Below are positions 7,480 through 15,969 of a stretch of 38,386 nucleotides of DNA, piece after piece (position 1 is the stretch's first letter; each line of letters starts with the position of its first letter). The stretch spans positions 1 to 38,386 of the forward strand of contig CALBLK010000013.1 of assembly GCA_937895845.1 (NCBI GenBank), given 5' to 3'. Source of the stretch: an uncultured Prevotella sp. (GTDB taxonomy: Bacteria; Bacteroidota; Bacteroidia; Bacteroidales; Bacteroidaceae). The notes under the pieces are model-generated. The model was not told where the DNA came from. It did not search any database and saw only the letters and a list, made by a program, of their open reading frames with translations. The translations under genes and the position numbers were made by a program.

Positions 7480-8853
7480 ATGGCGAACCGCACAAGTCTT
7501 TCCTTTGTCCGCCGTGCTGTGACAGGTCTGCTATTGCTGGCTGTTACCGCTGTCCAGCCGTTGGTGGCGCAAACCACCAAATGGCGTGACATGCACAAAG
7601 TGAAAAAAAAGGAGACCATTTTTGGCATAGCCCAAAAGTATGGACTGACAACGGCTGAACTGATGGATGCCAACCCGGAAATGAAGGTTGAGGGCTATTC
7701 CTTGAAAAAAGGTGACTATATCTTCATACCATTTGCCAAAGCTCCTGTCGCCGTAGCCTCAGCCCCATCAACCACTGAACTTGGAAACTTGCGCCACCGC
7801 GCCATCCGTGTTGGAGTATTGCTTCCACTGCACAACGTCAACGGAGACGGGCGGCGCATGGTGGAGTATTACCGTGGCATACTGATGGCCTGCGACAGTT
7901 TGAAGGCAGAAGGCATCTCTGTTGACGTGTATGCCTGGAATGTGACGGAAGACACAGACATCAGCAAAGTGCTAAAAGACCGCAATGCAGCACAGTGCGA
8001 CCTGTTCATCGGTCCACTCTATTCCAAGCAGGTGGGACTGCTGGCACATTTTGCCAAGGAGCGTAACGCCAAAGTGCTCATCCCATTCAGCATTACCGCC
8101 CCCGAGGTGAACAGCAATCCTTGCCTGTACCAGGTGTATCAGGATGGCGGAGAATTCAACGAAGCGGTCATCAACCGCTATGTTGAGAAATTTCCTGGGT
8201 GCCACACCGTCTTCATTGACTGCAACGATACGACCAGCAGAAAAGGGGTGTTCACTTTCGGTCTCCGCAAAAAGCTTGGCAGAACAGGCCAGACCTATTC
8301 CATCACCAACCTCAAGTCGTCTGAGACTGTGTTTTCCAAGGCGTTCAGTCGCACAAAACCCAATGTCGTGGTGCTCAACACAGGACGGTCGCCAGAACTT
8401 AACGTGGCCTTTGCCAAGCTCAACAATCTGACCACAGGTAACAGCCAGTTGGACATCACACTGTTCGGATATACAGAGTGGATGATGTACACCAAGTTCA
8501 ACCTTGACAACTTTTATAAGTACAATGTCTACATACCGGCTGCATTCCACACGAACATGCTGTCTTCACAGACGAGGCGCATCATACAAAAATACCGTTG
8601 GAATTTCCATGCAGACATGATGCAGGCTCTTCCGCGTTTTGCCATCACAGGGTTTGACCACGCCTATTTCTTTCTAAAGGGTATGCACCTGTACGGAAAC
8701 AGTTTTACCGGTGCGCCAGGCACTGTCGGCTATAAGCCAATCCAGACCCCGCTGAAGTTCGAGCGTGTGGCTCCAGGAGGAGGGTGGAAGAACCGCAGTG
8801 TGCTGTTAGTCCACTACCTGCCAAGCCACCGCATGGAGACACTGTCTAACTGA
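7480..8853 (+). CDS. LysM-domain periplasmic-binding-fold protein
   Basis: A 457-residue exported protein. Signal peptide is residues 1-30 (VRRAVTGLLLLAVTAVQPL, cleavage after VAQ). One LysM peptidoglycan-binding domain lies at about 36-87 (HKVKKKETIFGIAQKYGL, then LKKGDYIFIP). The rest resembles the type 1 periplasmic-binding fold (amino-acid ABC receptor family: RVGVLLPLHN, DLFIGPLYSKQV, ITGFDHAYFFLKGM). No ABC permease is nearby, so it may act as a cell-wall-bound sensor or scaffold rather than a transport receptor; that is inference. A TTG at 7447 extends the frame by 11 codons, but ATG 7480 gives a normal signal peptide and a sensible distance to the promoter. It is the first gene of a five-gene operon. 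Confidence 0.85.
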   Translation: MANRTSLSFVRRAVTGLLLLAVTAVQPLVAQTTKWRDMHKVKKKETIFGIAQKYGLTTAELMDANPEMKVEGYSLKKGDYIFIPFAKAPVAVASAPSTTELGNLRHRAIRVGVLLPLHNVNGDGRRMVEYYRGILMACDSLKAEGISVDVYAWNVTEDTDISKVLKDRNAAQCDLFIGPLYSKQVGLLAHFAKERNAKVLIPFSITAPEVNSNPCLYQVYQDGGEFNEAVINRYVEKFPGCHTVFIDCNDTTSRKGVFTFGLRKKLGRTGQTYSITNLKSSETVFSKAFSRTKPNVVVLNTGRSPELNVAFAKLNNLTTGNSQLDITLFGYTEWMMYTKFNLDNFYKYNVYIPAAFHTNMLSSQTRRIIQKYRWNFHADMMQALPRFAITGFDHAYFFLKGMHLYGNSFTGAPGTVGYKPIQTPLKFERVAPGGGWKNRSVLLVHYLPSHRMETLSN

Positions 8854-8900
8854 CCCTTGAGCGCGATAACGATTGCAGATAATAAAAAGACACCGCTAAA

Positions 8901-9671
8901 ATGACAAATACCTTTCGTTTGAAGTCAGTTTCCGCAGCATTGCTGCTGTGTCACCTTACAGCCCAAGCACAGATTGGCGAATACCGTAACGAACTGTCTC
9001 TTGGTGTGAATGGCGGATATGTGATGAGCACAGTTGGCTTCAATCCAGACATTCCACAGAAAGCGATGGGTGGGTTGACAGCCGGTTTTACCGCCAGATA
9101 CACATGCGAAAAGTATTTCAAGAGCATCTGTGCACTTGTTGGCGAAGTCAATGTCATGCAGGCAGGATGGAAAGAGAGCATACTGACAGCTGATGACCAG
9201 CCTGTGGTCAACTTGCTGACTGGGCAGAAGGAGGCCTACGAGCGTCAGTTGACCTATGTTCAAGTTCCTGTGTTTGCCAGGATGGGGTGGGGACGCGAGC
9301 GCAAGGGCCTCCAATTTTTCTTTCAGGCCGGACCGCAGATAGGGATCTTCCTTGGGGACAAGGTGAAGAAGAACTTCAATTATGGCGACCGCAACATTGA
9401 CGACCGTGTGGGAGTGATGCAAGAGGCACCGCAGGACACCATGGCTATTGAACGCAAGTTTGACTACGGCATAGCAGCTGGTATGGGCTTGGAATACTCA
9501 CACCCCAAACTGGGGCACCTGTTGCTGGAGGGACGCTACTACTATGGCCTTGGAGACATCTATAGCAACTCCAAACGTGACTTCTTCGGACGGAGCAACC
9601 TTGGAAGCATCATCGTCAAACTTACATATCTCTTTGATGTTGTCAAGAGCAGCAGCCTCAAAATAAAATAA
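8901..9671 (+). CDS. PorT-family outer-membrane beta-barrel protein
   Basis: A 256-residue protein with a signal peptide (to about residue 23, TAQAQ) and alternating amphipathic strands ending in an aromatic/hydrophobic strand (GSIIVKLTYLFDV), typical of a small eight-stranded barrel. Motifs such as LSLGVNGGYVMSTVGF, QVPVFARMGWG and FFFQAGPQIG match the PorT/outer-membrane-protein family of Bacteroidales. In Porphyromonas, PorT is needed for type IX secretion; whether this copy has that role is not shown, though the window also encodes a protein with a T9SS sorting domain. It lies 47 bases after the LysM gene. Confidence 0.82.
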   Translation: MTNTFRLKSVSAALLLCHLTAQAQIGEYRNELSLGVNGGYVMSTVGFNPDIPQKAMGGLTAGFTARYTCEKYFKSICALVGEVNVMQAGWKESILTADDQPVVNLLTGQKEAYERQLTYVQVPVFARMGWGRERKGLQFFFQAGPQIGIFLGDKVKKNFNYGDRNIDDRVGVMQEAPQDTMAIERKFDYGIAAGMGLEYSHPKLGHLLLEGRYYYGLGDIYSNSKRDFFGRSNLGSIIVKLTYLFDVVKSSSLKIK

Positions 9672-9710
9672 TCCACAAAACAATAACAATTATCAATAAA
9701 AGCAACAACT

Positions 9711-11234
9711 ATGTTTGAAGGACAACCGAAAGGTCTTTATGCGTTGGCATTGGCCAACACGGGTGAGCGCTTTGGCTATTATACCATGCTTGCCGTCTTT
9801 GCACTGTTTCTCAGAGCCAACTTTGGACTCACCCCGGGAACAGCGGGCTTCATTTACAGCAGTTTTCTAATGTTAGTCTATTTCCTGCCATTCTTTGGTG
9901 GCATGCTGGCCGACAAGTTTGGCTTTGGCAAAATGGTGGTCAGTGGCATTGTCATTCTGTTTGCTGGTTATCTGCTGCTGTCTGTCCCTCTAGGTGGCAA
10001 CCTCTTCGCACTGGTGGTGATGATGGCCTCGCTTATTCTGATTGCCATTGGAACAGGGCTGTTCAAAGGCAACCTTCAGGTGATGATAGGCGACCTTTAC
10101 AATGCTCCTGCATATGCAGACAAGCGCGACTCTGGCTTCTCCATCTTCTATATGGCCATCAATGTGGGTGCTCTTTTTGCTCCTACGGCTGCTGTCAAAA
10201 TCATGGAGTGGGCCCAAGCACACCTTGATGTGTCGGAGAACGACTCCTATCATTTTGCCTTTGCAGTGGCTTGTGCCTCACTTATACTTTCCATTGCTAT
10301 ATACTACATTTTCCGCTCAACTTTCCGCCATGTCGAGGGTGGGCAGAAAGATGCCCTAAAGGGTGGCGGGGCTGTTGCTGAAGAAGAACAGCTGTCTCCG
10401 TCCGAGACCAAGGCGCGAATAGTTGCCCTGTGCCTTGTCTTTGCCGTAGTCATTTTCTTCTGGATGGCTTTCCATCAAAACGGACTTACACTCACCTATT
10501 TTGCCAATGAGTTTACCGTGAAAAGCGTGCAAGGGTTACAAAGCATGGCGTTCGACGTGCTCAACCTCGTGGCAGTCATCCTCATTGTTTATGCGCTATT
10601 TGGCATTTTCCAGAGTAAGACGGGTAAAGGGCGCAGCCTCGCAGCAACCATTCTTGTTGCTTGTGCTGGCTTCCTTGCATGGCAGTATTGCAACACCGGC
10701 GCCCCCATGGCCATTTCTGCTCCTATATTCCAGCAGTTCAATCCGTTCTATGTCGTGGCACTGACACCTGTCAGCCTGGCAATCTTTGGCGCGCTGGCCA
10801 AACGGGGCAAGGAACCCTCGCCCCCTCGCAAGATTGCCTATGGCATGCTGGTGGCCGCTGTGGGATTTGGTGTGATGGTGGTAGGCTCGCTGGGATTGCT
10901 TACCCCAAACGCCCAGGCTGCGGCCGGCGATAGTGCCACTCTTGTGTCCGTCAACTGGCTCATCAGCACCTACCTTGTCTTGACCTTTGCCGAGCTCCTG
11001 CTCTCACCAATGGGTATCTCGTTTGTGTCAAAGGTGGCTCCTCCCAAATACAAAGGCATGATGATGGGCGGATGGTTTGTTGCCACAGCCATTGGCAATT
11101 TTCTGGTCAGTGTTGGCGGCTTCCTCTGGGGTGACCTGCCGCTTTGGACAGTCTGGACTGTGTTTATCGTGCTCTGTCTGCTTTCGGCTCTCTTCATGTT
11201 TGCCATGATGAAGCGTCTGGAAAAGGTTTGCTAA
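9711..11234 (+). CDS. POT-family proton-dependent peptide transporter (MFS)
   Basis: A 507-residue inner-membrane protein with about 12-14 hydrophobic segments, of the proton-dependent oligopeptide transporter (POT/PTR2) family importing di- and tripeptides. The first helix reads ALALANTGERFGYYTM, matching the POT signature, and GGMLADKFGFGKMVV follows as the MFS loop 2-3 motif. The helix-1 ExxERFxYY motif has Asn16 where the first Glu is expected (N-T-G-E-R), leaving only Glu19 and Arg20. A hydrophilic loop (about residues 205-235) separates the halves. The gene is 39 bases after the PorT-like gene and 22 before mtaB, so probably in the same operon. Confidence 0.92.
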   Translation: MFEGQPKGLYALALANTGERFGYYTMLAVFALFLRANFGLTPGTAGFIYSSFLMLVYFLPFFGGMLADKFGFGKMVVSGIVILFAGYLLLSVPLGGNLFALVVMMASLILIAIGTGLFKGNLQVMIGDLYNAPAYADKRDSGFSIFYMAINVGALFAPTAAVKIMEWAQAHLDVSENDSYHFAFAVACASLILSIAIYYIFRSTFRHVEGGQKDALKGGGAVAEEEQLSPSETKARIVALCLVFAVVIFFWMAFHQNGLTLTYFANEFTVKSVQGLQSMAFDVLNLVAVILIVYALFGIFQSKTGKGRSLAATILVACAGFLAWQYCNTGAPMAISAPIFQQFNPFYVVALTPVSLAIFGALAKRGKEPSPPRKIAYGMLVAAVGFGVMVVGSLGLLTPNAQAAAGDSATLVSVNWLISTYLVLTFAELLLSPMGISFVSKVAPPKYKGMMMGGWFVATAIGNFLVSVGGFLWGDLPLWTVWTVFIVLCLLSALFMFAMMKRLEKVC

Positions 11235-11256
11235 AAACAAGAAGCGTATCCGGGTG

Positions 11257-12609
11257 ATGATTGACACATCCATATTTCACGGAAAAACAGCCGCTTACTA
11301 TACACTGGGATGCAAGCTGAATTTTTCCGAGACCTCTACCTTTGGCCAAATGCTGTCCGAGTTGGGAGTGCGGACAGCGGCCAAAGGTGAGCGGGCCGAC
11401 CTGTGCTTGATTAACACCTGTTCGGTGACTGAGGTGGCTGACCATAAATGCCGGCAGGCCATCAGGCGTTTTGCCCGCCAAAATCCGGGCGCCTTTGTCG
11501 TTGTCACAGGCTGCTATGCCCAACTTGAGCCGCAGCAGGTAAGTGGCATCGAAGGTGTGGACCTTGTGCTTGGTGCCAATGAAAAAGCCAACCTCATCCA
11601 GTTTCTTACCGATAAATGGTCGGCCTCATTGCTAGATTGCCAGCACGGCAGTCTGCACCAGCATCACACCGTCGGCCTAAAGGACATCAAGACTTTTGCC
11701 CCGAGTTGCTCAAAGGGCAGCAGGACAAGATATTTTCTGAAAGTCCAGGATGGATGCGACTATTTCTGTACCTATTGCACTATTCCCTTTGCGCGTGGCT
11801 TCAGCCGAAACCCGACTGTCAGTTCGCTTGTTTCCCAAGCTGAGCAAGCAGCCGCTGAGGGGGGCAGGGAAATTGTGCTGACAGGTGTGAACATCGGTGA
11901 CTTTGGAAAGTCAACGGGAGAGACGTTTCTCGACCTTGTAAAGGCCCTTGACACCGTTGAGGGGATAAGCCGCTACCGAATCAGCAGCATTGAGCCTGAC
12001 CTGCTCACCGATGATCTGATAAACTACTGCGCCGGTAGCCAGCGGTTTATGCCCCACTTCCATATCCCCCTGCAGAGTGGAAGCGACAAGGTGCTTCAGC
12101 TCATGCACCGCCACTACAACACGGCACTCTTTGCCAGCAAGATAGCAACCATCAGGCGGCTGATGCCTGATGCTTTCATAGGAGTAGATGTTATGGTGGG
12201 GTGCCGCGGAGAAACACCTGATTGCTTTGAGGAGACTTTTCATTTTCTCAGCGACCTCGATGTAACCCAGCTCCATGTGTTTCCATATTCCGAACGCCCC
12301 GGTACAGCTGCCCTCCGCATACCCTACACTGTTGACGACCGGGAGAAGCGGTTGCGCAGTCACAGGCTTTTGGAACTGTCTGACAAGAAAACACTGCAAT
12401 TTTACAGCAGACACACAGGACTGGACATGGACGTACTGTTTGAGAAAGCACCGCGAGGAAAGGCCATGCATGGTTTCACGCCAAACTATATCCGGGTAGA
12501 ACTGCCTGTTGCGCAGGCCAGGCCCGAGTATGACAACCAGATTATGCGTGTGCATCTAGGCGGACTGAACGCCAAGAAAGACGCTCTAACAGTCAAAGAA
12601 CTTGTTTGA
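11257..12609 (+). CDS. mtaB: tRNA (t6A37) C2-methylthiotransferase MtaB
   Basis: A 450-residue radical-SAM methylthiotransferase converting t6A37 to ms2t6A37 in tRNAs reading ANN codons. The N-terminal UPF0004 domain has its three cluster cysteines in YTLGCKLNFSET, INTCSV and VTGCYAQ. The radical-SAM CX3CX2C is in DGCDYFCTYCTIPFARG (about 168-175), followed by VLTGVNIGDFG and HIPLQSGSDKVLQLM, typical of MtaB. A C-terminal TRAM-like domain follows. An in-frame GTG one codon upstream (11254) is possible; ATG 11257 is preferred. Downstream, the glycosyltransferase frame overlaps or abuts its stop. Confidence 0.93.
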   Translation: MIDTSIFHGKTAAYYTLGCKLNFSETSTFGQMLSELGVRTAAKGERADLCLINTCSVTEVADHKCRQAIRRFARQNPGAFVVVTGCYAQLEPQQVSGIEGVDLVLGANEKANLIQFLTDKWSASLLDCQHGSLHQHHTVGLKDIKTFAPSCSKGSRTRYFLKVQDGCDYFCTYCTIPFARGFSRNPTVSSLVSQAEQAAAEGGREIVLTGVNIGDFGKSTGETFLDLVKALDTVEGISRYRISSIEPDLLTDDLINYCAGSQRFMPHFHIPLQSGSDKVLQLMHRHYNTALFASKIATIRRLMPDAFIGVDVMVGCRGETPDCFEETFHFLSDLDVTQLHVFPYSERPGTAALRIPYTVDDREKRLRSHRLLELSDKKTLQFYSRHTGLDMDVLFEKAPRGKAMHGFTPNYIRVELPVAQARPEYDNQIMRVHLGGLNAKKDALTVKELV

Positions 12610-12629
12610 AAACAATAAAAATAGAGGAA

Positions 12630-13673
12630 ATGGATAAACTGGCCATTGTCATACTCAACTGGAATGGAGCCAAGATGCTGTCAAAATACCTTCCTTCTGT
12701 ACTTGAATACTCTGAAGGACAGGCTGTTGTCTATGTTGCTGACAATGCTTCAACCGACCATTCTGTTGATATGCTGAGGTCAGACTTCCCCTCTTGCCGG
12801 CTAATACTATTAGACAAGAACTGGGGATTTGCCGAGGGCTACAACCGCGCATTAGCACAAATAGATGCCACCTACTATCTCTTGCTGAATTCGGATGTAG
12901 AGACCACCCCGGGCTGGCTCACACCCTTGCTGTCTTTCATGGACAGCCACCCCGATGTCGCGGCTTGCCAGCCCAAGGTGAAGTCGGCTGTCTGCCATAA
13001 TTCCTTTGAATATGCCGGCGCCTGCGGTGGCTTCATTGACCGCTATGGCTATCCTTTCTGTCGCGGCAGGCTGTTTGACACTGTAGAACATGACCGGGGA
13101 CAGTATGACACGGCCATTCCAGTGCTCTGGGCTACCGGTGCGGCCCTGCTCGTCAGGTCTGCAGACTATTGGCTGGCCAATGGACTCGACTCTCGCTTTT
13201 TCGCCCACAACGAGGAAATAGACCTCTGCTGGCGATTGGGCATCATGGGGCGCAAAGTGTATTGTCTGCCCGGTAGCTGCGTCTACCATGTTGGCGGAGG
13301 AACACTGCCCAAGGGCAACCCGATGAAGACCTACTTGAACTTTCGCAACAATTTGCTAATGCTCTATAAGTGTCTGCCTGAAGAGGATTTGCGGCATGTC
13401 ATGCGCATAAGATGTCTGCTTGACTTCGTAGCTGCACTGAAAATGCTGTTGGCAGACCGAAACGTGGGCGACTTCAAGGCTGTACTGAAAGCCCGTCGGG
13501 ATTTCAAGGCAATGAGAAATCTTTTTACTGATGACCGCAGACAAATACAGGGAAGCCGCAAGGGCTCCCCTGTAAGTGGCATATTTTGCCAATCTCTGCT
13601 TTGGCAGTATTATGCCAAAGGGTGCAGGACATTCTCTGACTTGCTGAAGAGAAAGGGAATGTACATGTCCTAA
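12630..13673 (+). CDS. Family 2 glycosyltransferase (rhamnosyltransferase-like)
   Basis: A 347-residue GT-A fold glycosyltransferase. The start LAIVILNWNG, the nucleotide-binding DNASTDHSVDML and the metal-binding LLNSDVETTPGWL (NSDVE in place of a classical DxD) are those of the GT2 family that includes WbbL-type rhamnosyltransferases. An acceptor region with FFAHNEEIDLCWRLG supplies the catalytic Glu/Asp cluster. There is no membrane anchor, only short hydrophobic patches near the C terminus. It probably adds a sugar in LPS/O-antigen or capsule assembly; donor and acceptor are unknown. The frame can be opened to a TTG at 12606 that overlaps mtaB, but ATG 12630 begins directly at the domain. 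It ends 5 bases from the convergent DUF4861 gene. Confidence 0.88.
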   Translation: MDKLAIVILNWNGAKMLSKYLPSVLEYSEGQAVVYVADNASTDHSVDMLRSDFPSCRLILLDKNWGFAEGYNRALAQIDATYYLLLNSDVETTPGWLTPLLSFMDSHPDVAACQPKVKSAVCHNSFEYAGACGGFIDRYGYPFCRGRLFDTVEHDRGQYDTAIPVLWATGAALLVRSADYWLANGLDSRFFAHNEEIDLCWRLGIMGRKVYCLPGSCVYHVGGGTLPKGNPMKTYLNFRNNLLMLYKCLPEEDLRHVMRIRCLLDFVAALKMLLADRNVGDFKAVLKARRDFKAMRNLFTDDRRQIQGSRKGSPVSGIFCQSLLWQYYAKGCRTFSDLLKRKGMYMS

Positions 13674-13678
13674 GTACC

Positions 13679-14917
13679 TTACTGCTTCACGATACGGACT
13701 TCTGGCTGAGCGTCACATTCCCTTTTCCATGCATCGAGGTAGGCAAACCATGACGTGCTGTCATGATAGCCGAAACTCTCGTTGTCAGAACCAAAGGTGA
13801 TAAAGTAGTCCATGTCTTGCTTGATGTTGCCAATAACAAAAGGATAGTTATCCTTGGTTGGCGGCAGTTCCCTGACAACGTTTTTCGCCGGAATGCAGAT
13901 GCCAAGGCCAACTGTTTCACGCTTGTGCCCGGCCGAATCTTTCTCAGACACTGGCCAGTCTGTCCCCCAGCAGCCGCGTAGGCCCTTGTGGTCACTGTGC
14001 TCCACGGAGTTCTTGACGTTGATGATGCCCGTGGCAAACCGGAATTCATTCACAGGCCTGTCAAAATGGAGGCTGACTGCGCAATCGCGCCGGCCTGCAT
14101 AGAGTGTGTAGCGCGTGGTCATGTCAATGCGCTTCGACGAGGGGGGGAGCGGCGCGTTCCATCCCTTGTCCACCACTTCGACGATTGTCCGCAAAGGCCC
14201 CCTTGACACGATGCTCAGCGTGCGGTGCTCTACGTCTTTTAGCATTGTTGGGGCCTTGCCATCCCATCCGCGCACGGTGCCAAGGCCCAGCGTCTCGCCT
14301 ACCCACAGTACATCGTCACCCAGACCGTTTGCTTTCTGTTCACGGTCAGGGTAAAACTGGGTCTGCCTCAGCTCAAGTCCTTTGTTAACCTTGCCGTAGA
14401 TGTCAACTGTCTGCCTGTGGTCAAAGTAGATGCGATAGGCCACCAACTCGTTTTCAAAGGCCGGACCGTGATGGTGGAGCATCCAGTACGGATTGGTGCC
14501 ATTGTCAACAGTCAGGCTGCTGATATACAGATTCTGCTTGTTGCTGCTCTTTATCTTTTTGTTTGAAATCAGCATTTCTGCATACACTTTAGGCTCGTAT
14601 GTCCTTGGAGCACCTTGGCTGTCGAGCGTAACGGTGAATGTTGTTTTTTCACGCTTGCACAAGTCGGTCATGAAGCACAGCTCGTCAAAAGCACCATCTC
14701 CGTCAAGGTCGTCCAACTGCGAGGCTATCTCTGTCCCACTGGCCGCAGTGACCTGCGCCGACTTGACATCGAGTCCAAACTGGCTAAGCCGGATTACTAC
14801 GGGGACGGCCTGGCGCGGTACATCCAGAGGATTGTTTACACTGACAGTCAATGTCTGCTGGCAGAAGCCAGCAATTTGGCAGACTCCCAAAAGCAGAGTA
14901 AGAAAGATACGCTTCAT
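13679..14917 (-). CDS. Secreted DUF4861-family protein
   Basis: A 412-residue protein with a clear signal peptide (MKRIFLTLLLGVCQIAGFCQ). The body matches DUF4861 as I know it: an N-terminal beta domain (TLTVSVNNPLDVPRQAVPVV, then QLDDLDGDGAFDELCF, which looks like a calcium-type DxDxDG loop), NPYWMLHHHGPAFENE, AYRIYFDHRQTVDIYGK and WNGAPLPP-like segments. Family members are exported and often found near polysaccharide-degradation genes of Bacteroidetes; the reaction is not established here and no other carbohydrate enzyme is adjacent. It is a single-gene unit, convergent with the glycosyltransferase and divergent from the GldB-like lipoprotein. Confidence 0.8.
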   Translation of the reverse strand: MKRIFLTLLLGVCQIAGFCQQTLTVSVNNPLDVPRQAVPVVIRLSQFGLDVKSAQVTAASGTEIASQLDDLDGDGAFDELCFMTDLCKREKTTFTVTLDSQGAPRTYEPKVYAEMLISNKKIKSSNKQNLYISSLTVDNGTNPYWMLHHHGPAFENELVAYRIYFDHRQTVDIYGKVNKGLELRQTQFYPDREQKANGLGDDVLWVGETLGLGTVRGWDGKAPTMLKDVEHRTLSIVSRGPLRTIVEVVDKGWNAPLPPSSKRIDMTTRYTLYAGRRDCAVSLHFDRPVNEFRFATGIINVKNSVEHSDHKGLRGCWGTDWPVSEKDSAGHKRETVGLGICIPAKNVVRELPPTKDNYPFVIGNIKQDMDYFITFGSDNESFGYHDSTSWFAYLDAWKRECDAQPEVRIVKQ

Positions 14918-14953
14918 AGATGTTCTTGATAATCATGTTGTTTTTACTTAGAA

Positions 14954-14961
14954 CAAAAGTA
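14954..14961 (-). promoter_or_regulatory. Candidate -7 element for the DUF4861 gene
   Basis: The minus strand reads TACTTTTG (14961-14954), a perfect TAnnTTTG, 37 bases before the ATG. No TTG or TTTG is present at the usual 19-21 bp upstream, so the promoter is only half supported. Confidence 0.4.
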
Positions 14962-15076
14962 ACCATTATCTTTCTACTGGCCTGTCTCCTTATGTTGATA
15001 CAACACGTTTTTTTTGTTTTTTTACACCGATATTAAAAAAATTAGCAAAAGGTAAGGGTTGCAAGCCAATATTTAG

Positions 15077-15084
15077 TATATTTG
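15077..15084 (+). promoter_or_regulatory. Candidate -7 element for the GldB-like gene
   Basis: TATATTTG, a perfect TAnnTTTG, 27 bases before the GTG at 15112. The only nearby TTG (15059-15061) is too close (15 bp) for a standard -33 element. The element covers the TTG (15082) that would be the longest-frame start, arguing against that start. Confidence 0.45.
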
Positions 15085-15111
15085 CAACAGAATCAACAGG
15101 ACAACAACGGC

Positions 15112-15918
15112 GTGAGACACTTGCACTGCTTTTCTTTCTTGCTTGCGTTGGTCTTATGTGTGGGTTGCGACTGGAAGTCCCACCTCAAGATAACGGACGA
15201 AGACCACAAGGTCTTTGTAGACCGTTACGACCGTATTGAGGCCCTCTATCTGATGACGGGCGACTTCTCTGCCTTGCAACACATGAACATAGACCACCCC
15301 ATGGAAACACGTACGCTGATAGAAGATGTGCTGAAAATCGGCCACGTGAATGACCGCGAGATTAACACCAGGTTTCTCAGGTTTTTCCAAGACTCCACCC
15401 TGCAGACCATCCTTAACGAGGTAAGCCGACAGTATGCCGACATGGACGACATCAACAAAGAGCTTGCGAAGGCCTTTAAGCGTCTGGAAGACGAGGTGCC
15501 CGGTCTCCGAGTGCCCTACATCTATGCCCAAATAGGGGCGCTTGACCAGAGTGTAGTCATTGCCAACAACATGGTAGGCATCTGCCTGGACAAATACCTG
15601 GGCACGGACTTTTCCCCTTACAAGGCCTACTATCCGCTGGAACAGCGGAGGCTGATGGTACGGTCAATGATTGTCCCAGACTGTCTGCACTTCTTTATTC
15701 TCAGCCAGTTCCCGCTTCCGGCACACGACAAGGAGACCCAGTTGGAGTGCGATGTCCATATGGCTAAAATCCAATGGGTGGTCAACAGACTGATTGGCCG
15801 CGATGCGTTTTGCAGCGTGTATGTTGAGATGGTTGACAAATATATGAAACATCACAAGAAGACCACCATGCTTCAGTTGCTGTCGCAACCCAACCTTGCA
15901 GACATAATTATGTCTTAG
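15112..15918 (+). CDS. GldB-like lipoprotein
   Basis: A 268-residue predicted lipoprotein. From the GTG at 15112 the N terminus is MRHLHCFSFLLALVLCVGC, a textbook signal II peptide with lipidated Cys19. The body (RYDRIEALYLMTGDF, TRFLRFFQDSTLQTI, VGICLDKYLGTDFSPYKAYYPL, MIVPDCLHFFI) resembles GldB, a gliding-motility-associated lipoprotein widespread also in non-gliding Bacteroidetes. The role in non-gliding species is unknown. A TTG 10 codons upstream lies inside the predicted -7 element and is rejected as start. The gene converges with the radical-SAM gene, 51 bases away. Confidence 0.7.
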   Translation: MRHLHCFSFLLALVLCVGCDWKSHLKITDEDHKVFVDRYDRIEALYLMTGDFSALQHMNIDHPMETRTLIEDVLKIGHVNDREINTRFLRFFQDSTLQTILNEVSRQYADMDDINKELAKAFKRLEDEVPGLRVPYIYAQIGALDQSVVIANNMVGICLDKYLGTDFSPYKAYYPLEQRRLMVRSMIVPDCLHFFILSQFPLPAHDKETQLECDVHMAKIQWVVNRLIGRDAFCSVYVEMVDKYMKHHKKTTMLQLLSQPNLADIIMS

Positions 15919-15969
15919 CCCAAATCGGCCATTAAAACGAAAAGGCGGTAACGGGCTTAACGATGTGTC

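Noticed and set aside
11616..11843. Plus-strand open frame inside mtaB, and similar small frames elsewhere
   Set aside because: It is a shadow frame inside a well-supported gene, with no independent start signal or domain.
15082..15111. TTG start for the GldB-like lipoprotein
   Set aside because: The TTG is part of the predicted -7 element TATATTTG and lies before the likely transcription start; GTG 15112 gives a textbook lipoprotein signal.
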